A stretch of 53,846 nt of DNA from Lachnospiraceae bacterium (lineage in GTDB: Bacteria > Bacillota > Clostridia > Lachnospirales > Lachnospiraceae), in the NCBI GenBank assembly GCA_015057165.1, contig SVEY01000020.1, positions 1 through 53,846 on the forward strand, in the 5' to 3' direction. Positions 28,752 to 38,472 of the stretch are shown in pieces (position 1 is the first letter of the stretch; every line of letters begins with the position of its first letter). The notes under the pieces were generated by a model. That model saw only the letters and a list, made by a program, of their open reading frames with translations. It did no database searches and had not been told where the DNA came from. Both the position numbers and the translations under genes were made by a program.

Positions 28752-29885
28752 TTAGAATTGAGTAGACTTCTCCAACTCTTGGATCTTACGCTCTCCTTCA
28801 TCAGCAAGGGCAGCAAACTTATCAATAGTATCCTTCATCATAGGAAGTGCCTGTTGACGATAATTATTAATATCATCAAGTGCTCCTAGTGCTTCTGCAA
28901 ATGACGCCTGTAATACATCAGGACTTAAAGCAGCTTCTGTTGCCTGCTTTTGAATCTCAACTCCCTGTTCACGAAGCATTTTAGAGGTAGATTCAATCAT
29001 ATCATTTGTCGCTTTATTAACAGCATTAACCTTATCTAATACTATTCTTTGATTATATAATGCTCCTGCAATAGTTACAGCAGTTCTTAGGGCTGATACA
29101 GATACATTCTTCGCTCTATCTACTGAACGAATAAGTTCTCTGTTATTCTTTCTAATAATTTCAGACGCAATTATTCCTTGCTGATTAACTACAAGAATCT
29201 GCTGGAAGTCTTCAACGCGCTGGCGAAGTGGGAACAATACTTCATCTTCTACAAACTTAATCTTATTCTCGTCTTCTCCATCTCTTTTAGCCTGGTCAAT
29301 AGCATCTGTAAGATATGTGTCAAGCTGCATACCAAGTTCCATATTCTTCTGCATTTCTTTTGTAATCTCTCTCATAGAAGCCTCTTCTATCTCAAGAGTT
29401 GTATTATCATCTTCAAGCATTTTCTTACCCTTATCAAGACTATCGATAATAGTAGAAATCTCATGATCTGCAGTATTGAACTTCTCAAAGTATCTTCTTA
29501 CTGGATTGAATATCTTACCAAGTTTACCACTTTTAGCAAAATCAATTCCCGATGGATCAAGATCCTTCATTTGAATTGTCAAATCCTCTAAACCTTTTGC
29601 AACTTCACTTCCTTCACCACCTACTCTGTTATAAGACATTAATCTCTTCTCAAGTAGTTCATTTCTATTTCTGTTCTTAGTTAAAGTTTCTGTTCCAAAA
29701 TTGTTAATAACATCAGTTATTTCTTTTCTAGTCTCGAAAGAATCAATATCAGCATCCATAACATCTTTAGCCTTGTTAATTGCTGTATTATCAATTGCTT
29801 CCTTTTCCTCTTGAGGAACCTGTAATTCCTCCTTTACAACTTTTTCAATTTCTTCTTCTTTTGGTAGCTCTAGTGTAAATCCCAT
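28752..29885 (-). CDS. TelA-family (toxic anion resistance) protein
   Basis: A 377-residue, all-helical soluble protein of the TelA/KlaA family. Typical features are the acidic N-terminus (LELPKEEEIEKVV), long amphipathic helices and the central segment VFPLRQRVEDFQQILVVNQQGI-like, read here as LFPLRQRVEDFQQ. Some members have been linked to tellurite, nisin or antibiotic tolerance, though the mechanism is unclear. AGGAGG is eight bases before the ATG. It neighbours VWA and XpaC-like genes, the usual partners in Firmicutes. Confidence 0.9.
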   Translation of the reverse strand: MGFTLELPKEEEIEKVVKEELQVPQEEKEAIDNTAINKAKDVMDADIDSFETRKEITDVINNFGTETLTKNRNRNELLEKRLMSYNRVGGEGSEVAKGLEDLTIQMKDLDPSGIDFAKSGKLGKIFNPVRRYFEKFNTADHEISTIIDSLDKGKKMLEDDNTTLEIEEASMREITKEMQKNMELGMQLDTYLTDAIDQAKRDGEDENKIKFVEDEVLFPLRQRVEDFQQILVVNQQGIIASEIIRKNNRELIRSVDRAKNVSVSALRTAVTIAGALYNQRIVLDKVNAVNKATNDMIESTSKMLREQGVEIQKQATEAALSPDVLQASFAEALGALDDINNYRQQALPMMKDTIDKFAALADEGERKIQELEKSTQF

Positions 29886-29964
29886 TTCATTTTCCTCCTT
29901 GCATTATCATTATCATGAATTAGTACACATTTATTATTAAACATTTCCAATAACAATCATCAAC

Positions 29965-31656
29965 CTACAATGATGAATTAAATAACATCTTAACCTGGTA
30001 CATAATATCATCCGTATCTGCATTAATACATGCACCTTCATTAATATTACTAATCTCTTGAAGTGCATCTATATTAGCATTATAACCAATTGTATAAATC
30101 GGTATCTTAAGTCCTTTAATAACAGGTTCTACATCTTCTAAGCGATATCCTGTATTAGTTGCCCCATCACTTAATACTATAATCACAGGCGTTGCATCTG
30201 GCGTGATTTCAAGCTGCTTTTCAACCATATCAAGGGCGACACACACTCCATCAAATGTTGCAGTACCTCCAGAAGGTCGTAGGGATTGAACTGCTCCCTT
30301 AAAATACGACTGCTGATCCTCATCAAATTCATTAATAGGAAGTAATATATTAACATCATCAGAATAACTTACAACGCCAACATAATTACTATTATTAATA
30401 TATTGCATAGCATTAATTAATGAACTTTGAAGCGCTGCAATTGGAGCTCCTAGCATTGAACCTGACACATCTGTAACAAATACACATACTACTGGTTTTC
30501 CATTTTTATTTTCTTTATAAAATGTCTGAGCTTTTCTTAAATCTTCTCCACTAAGCTTTTTGTAATCGCATGTGTAATTACTATTATGATTAAATCCATA
30601 ATCAGTAGCCAGTTTCTTGGATTCATCAGATGAACAATAGGCTCCAAATGCTTTGAGAACTTCTAGCTTATTAGCATCGTTAGTAGTTGCAACTAAGGGA
30701 TTATTATGTGAGTATCCATAAGGTACAAATTTATAATCCATAGTCAATTTATTATCATTTATATATGTCTGATATTCTGTTACAAATGCATCAAAAGTAC
30801 CTTTATCAGCAGAATCTCTCATTTGCACAGTTGTAAGTGCAACAAAAGGCACATTACCCTGGAACTTATTAAACCCTTCTTTAGCAGCATCTGAGAAAAT
30901 ATCACCATTTCCATATTCATATAAGATACTTACAAGCAAATTAAGTCCTGCGGATGATGAGAATGGATTAGTATATCCTGTAGATACCTGTCCACTTGCA
31001 GTAGCATCAATTATTGTCTTCATATCTACCTTGCCAAATTGGGATTGCAAGTTATTATATACATCATTTGCAATACATATTCCTGCTTCGTTATACACTA
31101 ATGATTCTGATATGGTAGACGTCTTAACTCCATCAGCCTCAAGCATTGACTGCCACAAATCACTTGATGGTGTAAATGCATCAGGTACAGCCTTACCAGA
31201 TGACACATAATCAACTGCCTGACCAGAGCTAACGTTTCTTATTAGTACATTATATTGTACACCGTTTACAGTGACCCCTCCCGATTGATTGAACTTCTCT
31301 GCTGTTTCAGTAAGCCACCCATCTTTGCCTTTACCAGCTTTTTCAGGAGATGCGTATATCTCAACATAATTACTGGTACCTGGATTTACCACAACTTCAT
31401 GAGAATTAATATCTGGTAACTCCCTTGAAATATTAGCTTTATCAGTAGAACTAACGATAGCTTTAACAGGTTGGCTCTCCTTTGGATTAATATTTTCAAC
31501 CATCTTAGAAAGCTTTTTTAATGATTCTTCTCTATTAACATCATTAACATTTCTGCCAATATTCTTAGTTGCAACAAGACCTATTATCATTACAACCAAA
31601 GATAAAATAGCAACAAATACTACATATACTTTCTTGCCTTTATTACTCTTCTTCAT
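29965..31656 (-). CDS. Membrane-anchored protein with solute-binding-like and VWA domains
   Basis: A 563-residue protein with an N-terminal anchor or signal (residues 10-28). It has a region resembling bacterial extracellular solute-binding proteins (about 95-385) and a C-terminal von Willebrand A domain. The MIDAS motif DVSGS is at 396-400, with later Thr in GGTATFDG and Asp in LSDGATNTGY. It is likely exposed on the outer face and binds a metal and a partner. It lies 17 bp after an XpaC-like gene and 79 bp before telA. Confidence 0.82.
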   Translation of the reverse strand: MKKSNKGKKVYVVFVAILSLVVMIIGLVATKNIGRNVNDVNREESLKKLSKMVENINPKESQPVKAIVSSTDKANISRELPDINSHEVVVNPGTSNYVEIYASPEKAGKGKDGWLTETAEKFNQSGGVTVNGVQYNVLIRNVSSGQAVDYVSSGKAVPDAFTPSSDLWQSMLEADGVKTSTISESLVYNEAGICIANDVYNNLQSQFGKVDMKTIIDATASGQVSTGYTNPFSSSAGLNLLVSILYEYGNGDIFSDAAKEGFNKFQGNVPFVALTTVQMRDSADKGTFDAFVTEYQTYINDNKLTMDYKFVPYGYSHNNPLVATTNDANKLEVLKAFGAYCSSDESKKLATDYGFNHNSNYTCDYKKLSGEDLRKAQTFYKENKNGKPVVCVFVTDVSGSMLGAPIAALQSSLINAMQYINNSNYVGVVSYSDDVNILLPINEFDEDQQSYFKGAVQSLRPSGGTATFDGVCVALDMVEKQLEITPDATPVIIVLSDGATNTGYRLEDVEPVIKGLKIPIYTIGYNANIDALQEISNINEGACINADTDDIMYQVKMLFNSSL

Positions 31657-31673
31657 TTATTCCTCCCCGAATA

Positions 31674-32417
31674 CTAAGTATAGTATTTTACTTCTTTTGT
31701 AAGCTCTTCTATTTCACCCAACATTGTTTCCATGTCTGCTTCACTGGAATTACTAATCTTAGCAAGTTCCATAGATAATGTATCCATCTTAAGAATAAGA
31801 TTCTCATTTACAGCAATAGCGCCTTCAATCTTGGCTTGATTTTCTTTATAAAGAGCTATTTGTTTTTCTTGAATATCATCAGGAATATTATCGTTTCTGT
31901 AGTTTTCTAATCTGGCATATTCTTCTTCATCAAAGAACTTCATACGATTAGTCATTGCAACAACATTTTGATTAGCTGTTTTTTCCGCAACATCAACAAT
32001 AGAATAGTATTTCTCATATGAAAGAGAAGATCTGTCAAACCTTTTATTAATAGCTTCCTTGGTTCTTTCACAACTTGTATTAAGTCTCTCTAGTTGTTCC
32101 ATAACAGTCTTTGCAATTTTGCCAAAATACTTCCCGTTCGTGTATGAACTTAGGACATTTTGCAATTCACTATATGAATGATTCTCATTTTCATCCATCA
32201 TAACCTGCTTTGGTTCACGCAGATACCACATACTCATAAGAATATATCCTGCTATTAATGCTATCAGAATACCTATTGGTATTAATATCTTAATCACACT
32301 TCCATTGGTATTCCACAGATTAAGAATCCCTCGAGAGAAGCATACAACAGCTATTATCGCTTCTACCAAACCAAATATAAGTAATATCCATTTTTTGTTT
32401 TTCGCATTCATAAACAT
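31674..32417 (-). CDS. XpaC-like membrane protein (copy 1)
   Basis: A 247-residue protein of the XpaC/halogen-hydrolysis family (5-bromo-4-chloroindolyl phosphate hydrolysis). Two N-terminal membrane helices (about 8-28 and 43-63) precede a helical cytosolic part. KYFGKIAKTVMEQL and NKRFDRSSLSYEKYYSIVDVAEKT correspond to segments of the second copy at 34195-34950. Probably works with TelA; the biochemical role is not established. AAGGGGA precedes the start. Confidence 0.78.
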   Translation of the reverse strand: MFMNAKNKKWILLIFGLVEAIIAVVCFSRGILNLWNTNGSVIKILIPIGILIALIAGYILMSMWYLREPKQVMMDENENHSYSELQNVLSSYTNGKYFGKIAKTVMEQLERLNTSCERTKEAINKRFDRSSLSYEKYYSIVDVAEKTANQNVVAMTNRMKFFDEEEYARLENYRNDNIPDDIQEKQIALYKENQAKIEGAIAVNENLILKMDTLSMELAKISNSSEADMETMLGEIEELTKEVKYYT

Positions 32418-32437
32418 AACCGTCCCCTTATAATCTA

Positions 32438-33895
32438 TTAAAGCTTACTTACACTACAACCTTCATAGAAGAATTGTATAATTTGATTACAATTCCATCC
32501 TGCATCAGACATTCTTCTTGCAGCATCCTGGCTCATACCACATCCATGGCCAAATCCACCTCCATAGAGATGGGCACCGTTTTCATTTGCAACAAATGTA
32601 AATGCACTACTAAACAAAGTCGTAACGTTTTTACTACTTCCATCTGCCATTCTAGCAGTCTTAGCTGCCTGCCCAAGTATTCTTCTAATAGCAAGCTCAT
32701 CGTTAATTATAGCACAGCCATTCGTAAATTCCATACTCAAACTTGTAATTACACCGCCTGTACTTCTCTTAAGGACTTCCATATTCCTATAATCACCAAA
32801 GCCGTCTTTTTTTAGCGTATTAGTGGACTGATTCAATGCTTTAGTAGCAAGCCTATTATCTACTTGAACTTTTTTTCCATTAGAAGAATTGTAAATGTCT
32901 ATTATAGTATTTACAACCTTATCCTTATTTGTCTTTATATCAACAACTAAGTCCCATCTAAAGTAAGGATCACTATTTTCTAAAGCTTTATCGTCTGGTT
33001 CCTTTATATATTCGGCAAATGCTTTCTCAAAACTATCATCCTTATTGATTATAGCATTATTAACAGAAGCCCCCATCTCATTTATTGGATCCTTATTTTC
33101 AAGACTTATATATTTTCTTGTCAAATATGGAAATTCTTCAGACTTCTGCGTCTGGGTATAACCACATGATGTTGAATAGAACAATGTATTAGCTATCTCA
33201 TGAGATGGTGTATATACAACCATTCCAGATGTCTCATTAACAGCTGTAAGTGCGTCACCACTGGCCCATTTCTCCCCATATACTTGAAATGATACAGTAT
33301 CGTCCACATCAGCCTGAGCTTCTTCATATGCCAATTTACCATTTCTACAAAGTACATAGCTACGGGCACAAATCGCCTGTGCCTTCAAAGCTTCTAACCC
33401 ATAATTAACAGGCATTTCAGAACAGATAACACCTTTTATATACTCCTCTAGGGGTATATAATTGGTAACTTGTAGTCCCTCGCTTGTATAATGAAGCTGT
33501 ATTCTTCCCGGATAAGAATCACCTTTTTTACTGCTTCCTTTTAACACAAAGCGACCATTTACATCTTGTGGTGATATTTCTATCACAGTTCCTGTAGGCC
33601 TTTGATTAGAAAATGTTATATCTTCTCCCTCCGATGCAAAGTGACCCACTCCATTCTCATTCCAGGTCATACCCTTATCACAGGAAATTACTATGCTATC
33701 CCATGTCTTACTATCACCATTAGTCAATAAAACATTTACGTTGGATTTATTATAATCAATTGTATTTTTCGAAGAATCATTTTTGTTTCTATTAATAAAC
33801 AGAATTAGCAATACAGCCAAAACAATTATAGATATAGATACAATAGAAGCTATAATTCTATATTTATTATTTCTTTTTTTAGACGTTGTAGCCAT
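32438..33895 (-). CDS. SpoIID/LytB-domain protein
   Basis: About 485 residues. A basic N-tail and one membrane helix (about 14-34) are followed by the SpoIID domain, with ALKAQAICARSYVL, TSCGYTQTQKSEEFPYL and the C-terminal GFGHGCGMSQDAA. SpoIID enzymes are lytic transglycosylases that cleave denuded glycan during engulfment; relatives act outside sporulation. I start at 33895 because the longer frame would begin in the tail of the upstream RNA gene. No separate promoter is visible between that RNA and this start. Confidence 0.85.
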   Translation of the reverse strand: MATTSKKRNNKYRIIASIVSISIIVLAVLLILFINRNKNDSSKNTIDYNKSNVNVLLTNGDSKTWDSIVISCDKGMTWNENGVGHFASEGEDITFSNQRPTGTVIEISPQDVNGRFVLKGSSKKGDSYPGRIQLHYTSEGLQVTNYIPLEEYIKGVICSEMPVNYGLEALKAQAICARSYVLCRNGKLAYEEAQADVDDTVSFQVYGEKWASGDALTAVNETSGMVVYTPSHEIANTLFYSTSCGYTQTQKSEEFPYLTRKYISLENKDPINEMGASVNNAIINKDDSFEKAFAEYIKEPDDKALENSDPYFRWDLVVDIKTNKDKVVNTIIDIYNSSNGKKVQVDNRLATKALNQSTNTLKKDGFGDYRNMEVLKRSTGGVITSLSMEFTNGCAIINDELAIRRILGQAAKTARMADGSSKNVTTLFSSAFTFVANENGAHLYGGGFGHGCGMSQDAARRMSDAGWNCNQIIQFFYEGCSVSKL

Positions 33896-33933
33896 ATAAA
33901 TTTTTCTTTCACAGGGTAGTTTATTTTCTACAT

Positions 33934-34113
33934 AAAAAGACACCCAAAATGCCGAGTCTACGATTTTGACTCCTAGAAAAATCTAGGTGGGCAACCGCAA
34001 CTACTCTTTTGCCTTCCACCGGATAATTGAGGCCTGACAGCCAAGCAGCAATATAGGAATCCCGTTTAAAGTGATGTAGGTTCAAAATTGTAGATTATTC
34101 GAACATTCTAGGT
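33934..34113 (-). ncRNA. ssrS: Probable 6S RNA
   Basis: A transcript of about 180 nt is predicted from a strong promoter to a T-run (minus strand, 33934-33938). The ends pair in a long closing stem: ATCTACAATTTTGA near the 5' side with TCAAAATCGTAGA near the 3' side (one mismatch), extended outward by CCTAGAATG with CATTTTGGG using wobble pairs. Inside are a large open region, a stem GGTG..GGCAA/TTGCC..CACC and a hairpin CCTAGA/TCTAGG. Long closing stem, central bubble and apical stem with about 180 nt fit 6S RNA, which binds the housekeeping RNA polymerase. Identity rests on architecture, not on alignment. Confidence 0.65.
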
Positions 34114-34120
34114 ATGATTA

Positions 34121-34150
34121 ATTATACAATACATATTAAGATGTAGTCAA
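34121..34150 (-). promoter_or_regulatory. Promoter of the 6S-like RNA
   Basis: On the minus strand TTGACT (34145-34150) and a consensus TATAAT (34121-34126) are 18 bases apart. The start would be near 34113, exactly at the first pairing base of the closing stem. Confidence 0.8.
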
Positions 34151-34194
34151 TTCTCTATATTATAATACAAATATTAAAAGTTTTTAAATCAAAA

Positions 34195-34950
34195 TCAGTT
34201 ATAATACTTAATCTGACTTGTAATTTCCTCAATATCTTCAATTACAGCGTCAGTCTTAGTACTATTATCTGCACTCTTTCTAAGCTCAATTGATAAAGTA
34301 TCCAACCTATTGAACATATCTTCATTGTCTTGAATTCCCCTATCAATATATTCCTTGTTCTCTTTGTAGAATTCTAATCTACCACTATTGAGACTCTCTC
34401 TATGTGTAAGATGCTTAATTGGGTTCGTCAAGGTAGAATATTCTTTCTCATCTAGCACACTAATTCTTCGAGCCATCATATCCAGATTAGTAATTGCCGT
34501 ATCCGCAGCAACATTTACAACTCCCATATATCTATCCCATGTAATAGAATTAGGTTCAAATCTATTATTAACAGCTTCTTTTGCTTCGTTAATCTTCTTC
34601 TCAACTAAGTTGGCCTGGCTAATAATCGCCCTTGCTGTCTTGCCAAGATAAAATCCATATTGATATTTTGAAGCAACTCGCTTTATTTCCTTAATGCTAA
34701 GATGCTTCTCCTCAAATCCTTCAACATTGATAGTTTTATTCTCGTTAATCCTAACTGGTCGATCCTTCGTTATTAATACTCCAACAAGAGGAATTGCAAT
34801 CATAAGTCCTAGTACAATAACAAAAGCAAGTAACGCACCAAGCAAATTGCCACCAAATATGGATGCAAAAATTACTATTGCACCAATAATCAAAGCTAAT
34901 ATATCAAGAATCACTGATAATACTATCGCAATAACACGTTTACCACTCAT
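34195..34950 (-). CDS. XpaC-like membrane protein (copy 2)
   Basis: A 251-residue paralogue of the protein at 31674-32417. Two N-terminal membrane helices are followed by YGFYLGKTARAIISQ and NNRFEPNSITWDRYMGVVNVA, which align with the other copy. Both end in an acidic stretch and Tyr-Tyr or Tyr-Asn. An AGAGGTATAG site precedes the start. It lies upstream of the 6S-like RNA, separately from the TelA operon. Confidence 0.78.
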   Translation of the reverse strand: MSGKRVIAIVLSVILDILALIIGAIVIFASIFGGNLLGALLAFVIVLGLMIAIPLVGVLITKDRPVRINENKTINVEGFEEKHLSIKEIKRVASKYQYGFYLGKTARAIISQANLVEKKINEAKEAVNNRFEPNSITWDRYMGVVNVAADTAITNLDMMARRISVLDEKEYSTLTNPIKHLTHRESLNSGRLEFYKENKEYIDRGIQDNEDMFNRLDTLSIELRKSADNSTKTDAVIEDIEEITSQIKYYN

Positions 34951-35033
34951 AGAACTATACCTCTAAAATAAATATATGTAGATTTTATCATTTTTGTATG
35001 TATGGCACAATATGAAATAAAATTATGCAAAAA

Positions 35034-35057
35034 AACCCTGCCAAGGATGGCAGGGTT
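35034..35057 (-). terminator. Terminator of pckA
   Basis: A 10-bp perfect stem (35034-35043 with 35048-35057) and 4-nt loop, then seven T on the minus strand, 20 bases after the pckA stop. Confidence 0.92.
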
Positions 35058-35077
35058 AATAGCTCACCTATTATTTA

Positions 35078-36802
35078 TTATAGAGATGAAGCCTCATCAA
35101 CAAGTTTCTGTAATGCTTTAAGTGCTTCATCAGGAAGTTTGTCATAACCTTCCTTATTCTTAGCAAAGCCTTCTACTGCATCTACTCTGTTTTGCATAGC
35201 AGCCTTAAGAGCATCTACATATGACTTGTCAGACAAATCAGGTGTGAAGTCACCAGTCTTACCAGACCAATCATTCATAATCTCAATATCATCAAATGGT
35301 CCCCACTTCTCGAACTTAGCTTTTCCTTCAACGATAGTCTCTAAGATACCAAGTGTATCTTCCTTCTCGCACTTGTGTCCCATGAAGTCACCTGTGTTAA
35401 CGATGTAGCAGGCTACATTCTTCTCTTCTACCAACTTCTTGAACTTCTCATAATCATTTACAAGAGGATATGTTCTAAATGGGTTAGCATAAGGAACAAT
35501 ACGAAGTGCGTTAAGATCTGTTCCAGCCTTAACACGCTCTGCACTTGATGTCTTAGTTGCAAGTGTAGCACCCATAACTGAAGCAAGAGCAGCACCCTTA
35601 AGCTTAAGTACTGGTGGGATTGTAGGATCCTTCATAATCCAGAAAATAGCATTTACAGGAGCATCAATCTTGTCAACTCTGTTAGGTGACCATAATTTAG
35701 ACTTGATAGCACGTCCGTTACCGTTTCTTATATCCTCTGTAACAAGCTGAATCTTGCCATCTTCATCCATTGTACATGAACAGTTCTGAACTGTAAGAAG
35801 ATATTCATTATCAGGGCATCCTGTAGGATAATCATTAGTCTTATCAAAATATGTAGGCTCAAGAGCGATTGATGCACATGTATCAGAGTTAATGATAAAT
35901 GCGTCATCATGAAGAACTTTGATGCCACCAAATTCGTCATATTTACCGCCGTGCTTAGCATGTGTAAGTGTAGACTTACCAGAACCAGAAAGTCCATATA
36001 CAGAAGCAACGAACTTAGAACCATCCTTAAGAGAGTACTCTTTCTGTCCGCCGTGACATGCTGCATAACCATTACGATTAGCAAGTGCCCAAGCCATTGT
36101 AAGTGTACCCTTCTTATGCTCACCAAAGTATCTCATACCAAGAATTGCTGCGCAGTTCTGGTTAGTATCGAAATAGCAAAGTGTAAGTGGATCAGACAGG
36201 CAAGAATAATCTACATCTGGAGCCTCATGTGGAACCCATTGAGGATCAGAGAAAATATAAATATCTGGCTCTTTGCCATCTCCAACTGGCTTAGAATTCT
36301 TATACATCTTAACATATTCATCAGACATATACTGGAAGTTAAGCATCCAGTTATATAGAAGGTTCTCTTCTCCTTCTGGAATAAGAAGATGTGCCTTAAC
36401 CATAAATTCTGGATCAAGACCTACAAAACACTCTGCATGATACATTGTCTTCCAACGAGTCTCATATACAGCATCCATAACAACTTTATCAAGCTTAACT
36501 TCGTCTACTCCAGGCTCACCCTTAATACGACGGGCTGCAGCATAACGACCTGTTACTGCACCATCATTGAATAATAGAACTTTAGCATCCTTATCAAGAC
36601 CAAATGTATCTGCATCCTTAATAGGCATATCAGTTACAACTGTTCCTGGTGAATTCTTAGCTAGCTCATAAGCTTCTCTTAATGTATTGATTTTTACAAC
36701 ATTGTTTCCATAGAAAGGTGCTTCTATAATAGATCTAGTCCTAGAAAAACCAACCTTTCCAGCACCAATTTCGCTGATTTTATAATTTGCTTTTGTTGAC
36801 AT
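35078..36802 (-). CDS. pckA: Phosphoenolpyruvate carboxykinase (ATP type)
   Basis: This 574-residue cytosolic enzyme interconverts oxaloacetate plus ATP with PEP, CO2 and ADP. The P-loop GLSGSGKST is at residues 270-278. The substrate and metal sites are around GMRYFGEHKKG, followed by LHDDAF (second metal aspartates) and the later TKTSSAERV. It is somewhat longer than the E. coli enzyme because of insertions. AAGGAGG lies before the ATG. It is divergent from citrate synthase; in anaerobes it often runs toward oxaloacetate. Confidence 0.95.
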   Translation of the reverse strand: MSTKANYKISEIGAGKVGFSRTRSIIEAPFYGNNVVKINTLREAYELAKNSPGTVVTDMPIKDADTFGLDKDAKVLLFNDGAVTGRYAAARRIKGEPGVDEVKLDKVVMDAVYETRWKTMYHAECFVGLDPEFMVKAHLLIPEGEENLLYNWMLNFQYMSDEYVKMYKNSKPVGDGKEPDIYIFSDPQWVPHEAPDVDYSCLSDPLTLCYFDTNQNCAAILGMRYFGEHKKGTLTMAWALANRNGYAACHGGQKEYSLKDGSKFVASVYGLSGSGKSTLTHAKHGGKYDEFGGIKVLHDDAFIINSDTCASIALEPTYFDKTNDYPTGCPDNEYLLTVQNCSCTMDEDGKIQLVTEDIRNGNGRAIKSKLWSPNRVDKIDAPVNAIFWIMKDPTIPPVLKLKGAALASVMGATLATKTSSAERVKAGTDLNALRIVPYANPFRTYPLVNDYEKFKKLVEEKNVACYIVNTGDFMGHKCEKEDTLGILETIVEGKAKFEKWGPFDDIEIMNDWSGKTGDFTPDLSDKSYVDALKAAMQNRVDAVEGFAKNKEGYDKLPDEALKALQKLVDEASSL

Positions 36803-36912
36803 TCAAATTACCTCCTTAAATAAAGCAATAATCTTTTTTCTTTTAGAAATATGTAAATCTTCCATATGTAATAGTAAATATGTGAAGAATTTATCAAATT
36901 CCAATCTTGCAT

Positions 36913-36941
36913 ATAATACCATACAATTTTATATAAAGCAA
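36913..36941 (-). promoter_or_regulatory. Promoter of pckA
   Basis: On the minus strand TTGCTT (36936-36941) and TATTAT (36913-36918) are 17 bases apart. The leader would be about 105 nt and includes a small hairpin (CTTC...GAAG) near 36858-36886. The rest of the 36803-37094 gap has no ORF. Confidence 0.6.
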
Positions 36942-37022
36942 ACCAGAAAGCTATATCTTGTATTAAATATACTATTTTTTTGCCACATATTGTTTCATAT
37001 TATACAAGTGAGTAAGCCGATT

Positions 37023-37051
37023 TTGACAAAAATTTGACATAATGCTATAAT
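37023..37051 (+). promoter_or_regulatory. Consensus promoter of the citrate synthase gene
   Basis: TTGACA (37023-37028) and TATAAT (37046-37051) are spaced by 17 bases, matching the sigma-A consensus at all 12 positions. A leader of about 35 nt with a G-rich ribosome site follows. This predicts strong expression unless repressed. Confidence 0.9.
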
Positions 37052-37094
37052 TTTATAAATTTATGCGTAAAATTACGAGAGGGGGGAGATATAT

Positions 37095-38456
37095 ATGGAA
37101 AAGGAGTTCGGAAAAATCACTCCAAAACTAGAAGAACTTGCAGAAAAGGCCAAAAAATCTTCATATATTGATCCAGAATTATATACAAAATATAATGTCA
37201 AAAGAGGGCTTCGTGACTTAAATGGTCGTGGTGTTCTCGTTGGAATTACTGATATATCAGAGGTATGTTCAACAAAAGAAGTTAATGGTAAGAGAATTCC
37301 TATCGACGGAGAATTATACTATCGCGGTTATAATGTAAGAGATATAATCCTAAAATCACAGGATTCCGATCACTTTGGATTTGAAGAATGTTGCTACCTG
37401 TTATTATTCGGGCATTTACCAGATATAAGAGATCTGGCTGAATTCCAGAATATACTTGGTGATTATCGTTCACTTCCTAAAAACTTCGTCAGAGATGTAA
37501 TAATGAAGAAACCATCAAAGGATATAATGAATTCACTATCAAGATCAGTCCTTACATTATATTCTTATGATGATAATGCAGATGATACCAGTCCTGCAAA
37601 TGTTCTTAGACAATGTGCCCAATTAATCAGTATGTTTCCACTTCTATCCGTATATGGCTATCAGGCTTACAGACATTATCACCAGGACGGAAGCCTTATT
37701 ATACATCAGCCAAGACCTGAACTTTCAACTGCTGAAAATATCTTGCATTGCCTTAGAGATGATAGTAAATATACACAACTTGAAGCAAAGCTTCTAGATG
37801 TTGCACTAATACTTCATATGGAGCATGGTGGTGGTAACAACTCAACATTTACAACACACCTTGTATCTTCCTCAGGAACAGATACATATTCTGCTATTGC
37901 AGCTGCGCTTGGCTCCCTCAAAGGTCCTAAGCATGGTGGCGCCAATATCAAAGTTGTGAAAATGTTCGAAGATATGAAGAAGACTGTGAAGGATTGGACT
38001 TCTGAAGAAGAGGTAAGCGCTTATCTTGAAGCACTTCTTGACAAAAAAGCATTTGACAATGCAGGACTTATATATGGTATGGGACATGCAATCTATTCTA
38101 TATCTGATCCAAGAGCTGTTACATTTAGAGGATTTGTAAAGGCTTTATCAGAAGAAAAGGGATATCAAAAAGAATTTGCTCTATATTCTCTAGTCGAGAA
38201 GCTTGCTCCTGAAATTATTGCCAAGAAGCGCAAGATGTATAAAGGTGTAAGTCCTAACGTAGACTTCTATTCAGGCTTTGCTTATCAAATGCTTGATTTA
38301 CCTATAGAACTCTATACTCCACTATTTGCAATTGCCAGAATTGCCGGATGGAGTGCTCATAGAATGGAAGAAATATGTCACAATGGCAAGATTATGCGTC
38401 CCGCTTACATGACAGTATGTGAACACAAGGAATTTGTGCCAATTGAGGATAGATAA
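37095..38456 (+). CDS. Citrate synthase
   Basis: This 453-residue protein condenses oxaloacetate with acetyl-CoA. The citrate synthase fold is evident from GRGVLVGITDISEV and YRGYNVRDI, the active-site histidine regions LHMEHGGGNNSTF and GSLKGPKHGGAN, and GMGHAIYSISDPRA. The N-terminal extension and length fit the clostridial group of large citrate synthases rather than the short archaeal type. It is divergent from pckA, linking PEP/oxaloacetate metabolism to citrate and glutamate formation. The first twin-hairpin element follows its stop. Confidence 0.92.
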   Translation: MEKEFGKITPKLEELAEKAKKSSYIDPELYTKYNVKRGLRDLNGRGVLVGITDISEVCSTKEVNGKRIPIDGELYYRGYNVRDIILKSQDSDHFGFEECCYLLLFGHLPDIRDLAEFQNILGDYRSLPKNFVRDVIMKKPSKDIMNSLSRSVLTLYSYDDNADDTSPANVLRQCAQLISMFPLLSVYGYQAYRHYHQDGSLIIHQPRPELSTAENILHCLRDDSKYTQLEAKLLDVALILHMEHGGGNNSTFTTHLVSSSGTDTYSAIAAALGSLKGPKHGGANIKVVKMFEDMKKTVKDWTSEEEVSAYLEALLDKKAFDNAGLIYGMGHAIYSISDPRAVTFRGFVKALSEEKGYQKEFALYSLVEKLAPEIIAKKRKMYKGVSPNVDFYSGFAYQMLDLPIELYTPLFAIARIAGWSAHRMEEICHNGKIMRPAYMTVCEHKEFVPIEDR

Positions 38457-38472
38457 ACGACGTAATACATAT

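Noticed and set aside
33934-34113. Riboswitch controlling spoIID
   Set aside because: The ends of the RNA pair with each other in a long closing stem and it has its own strong promoter and T-run, which fits a stand-alone RNA better; no known aptamer core was seen.
35728-36417. ORFs on both strands inside pckA
   Set aside because: They are alternative frames of a conserved enzyme and have hydrophobic, irregular translations.
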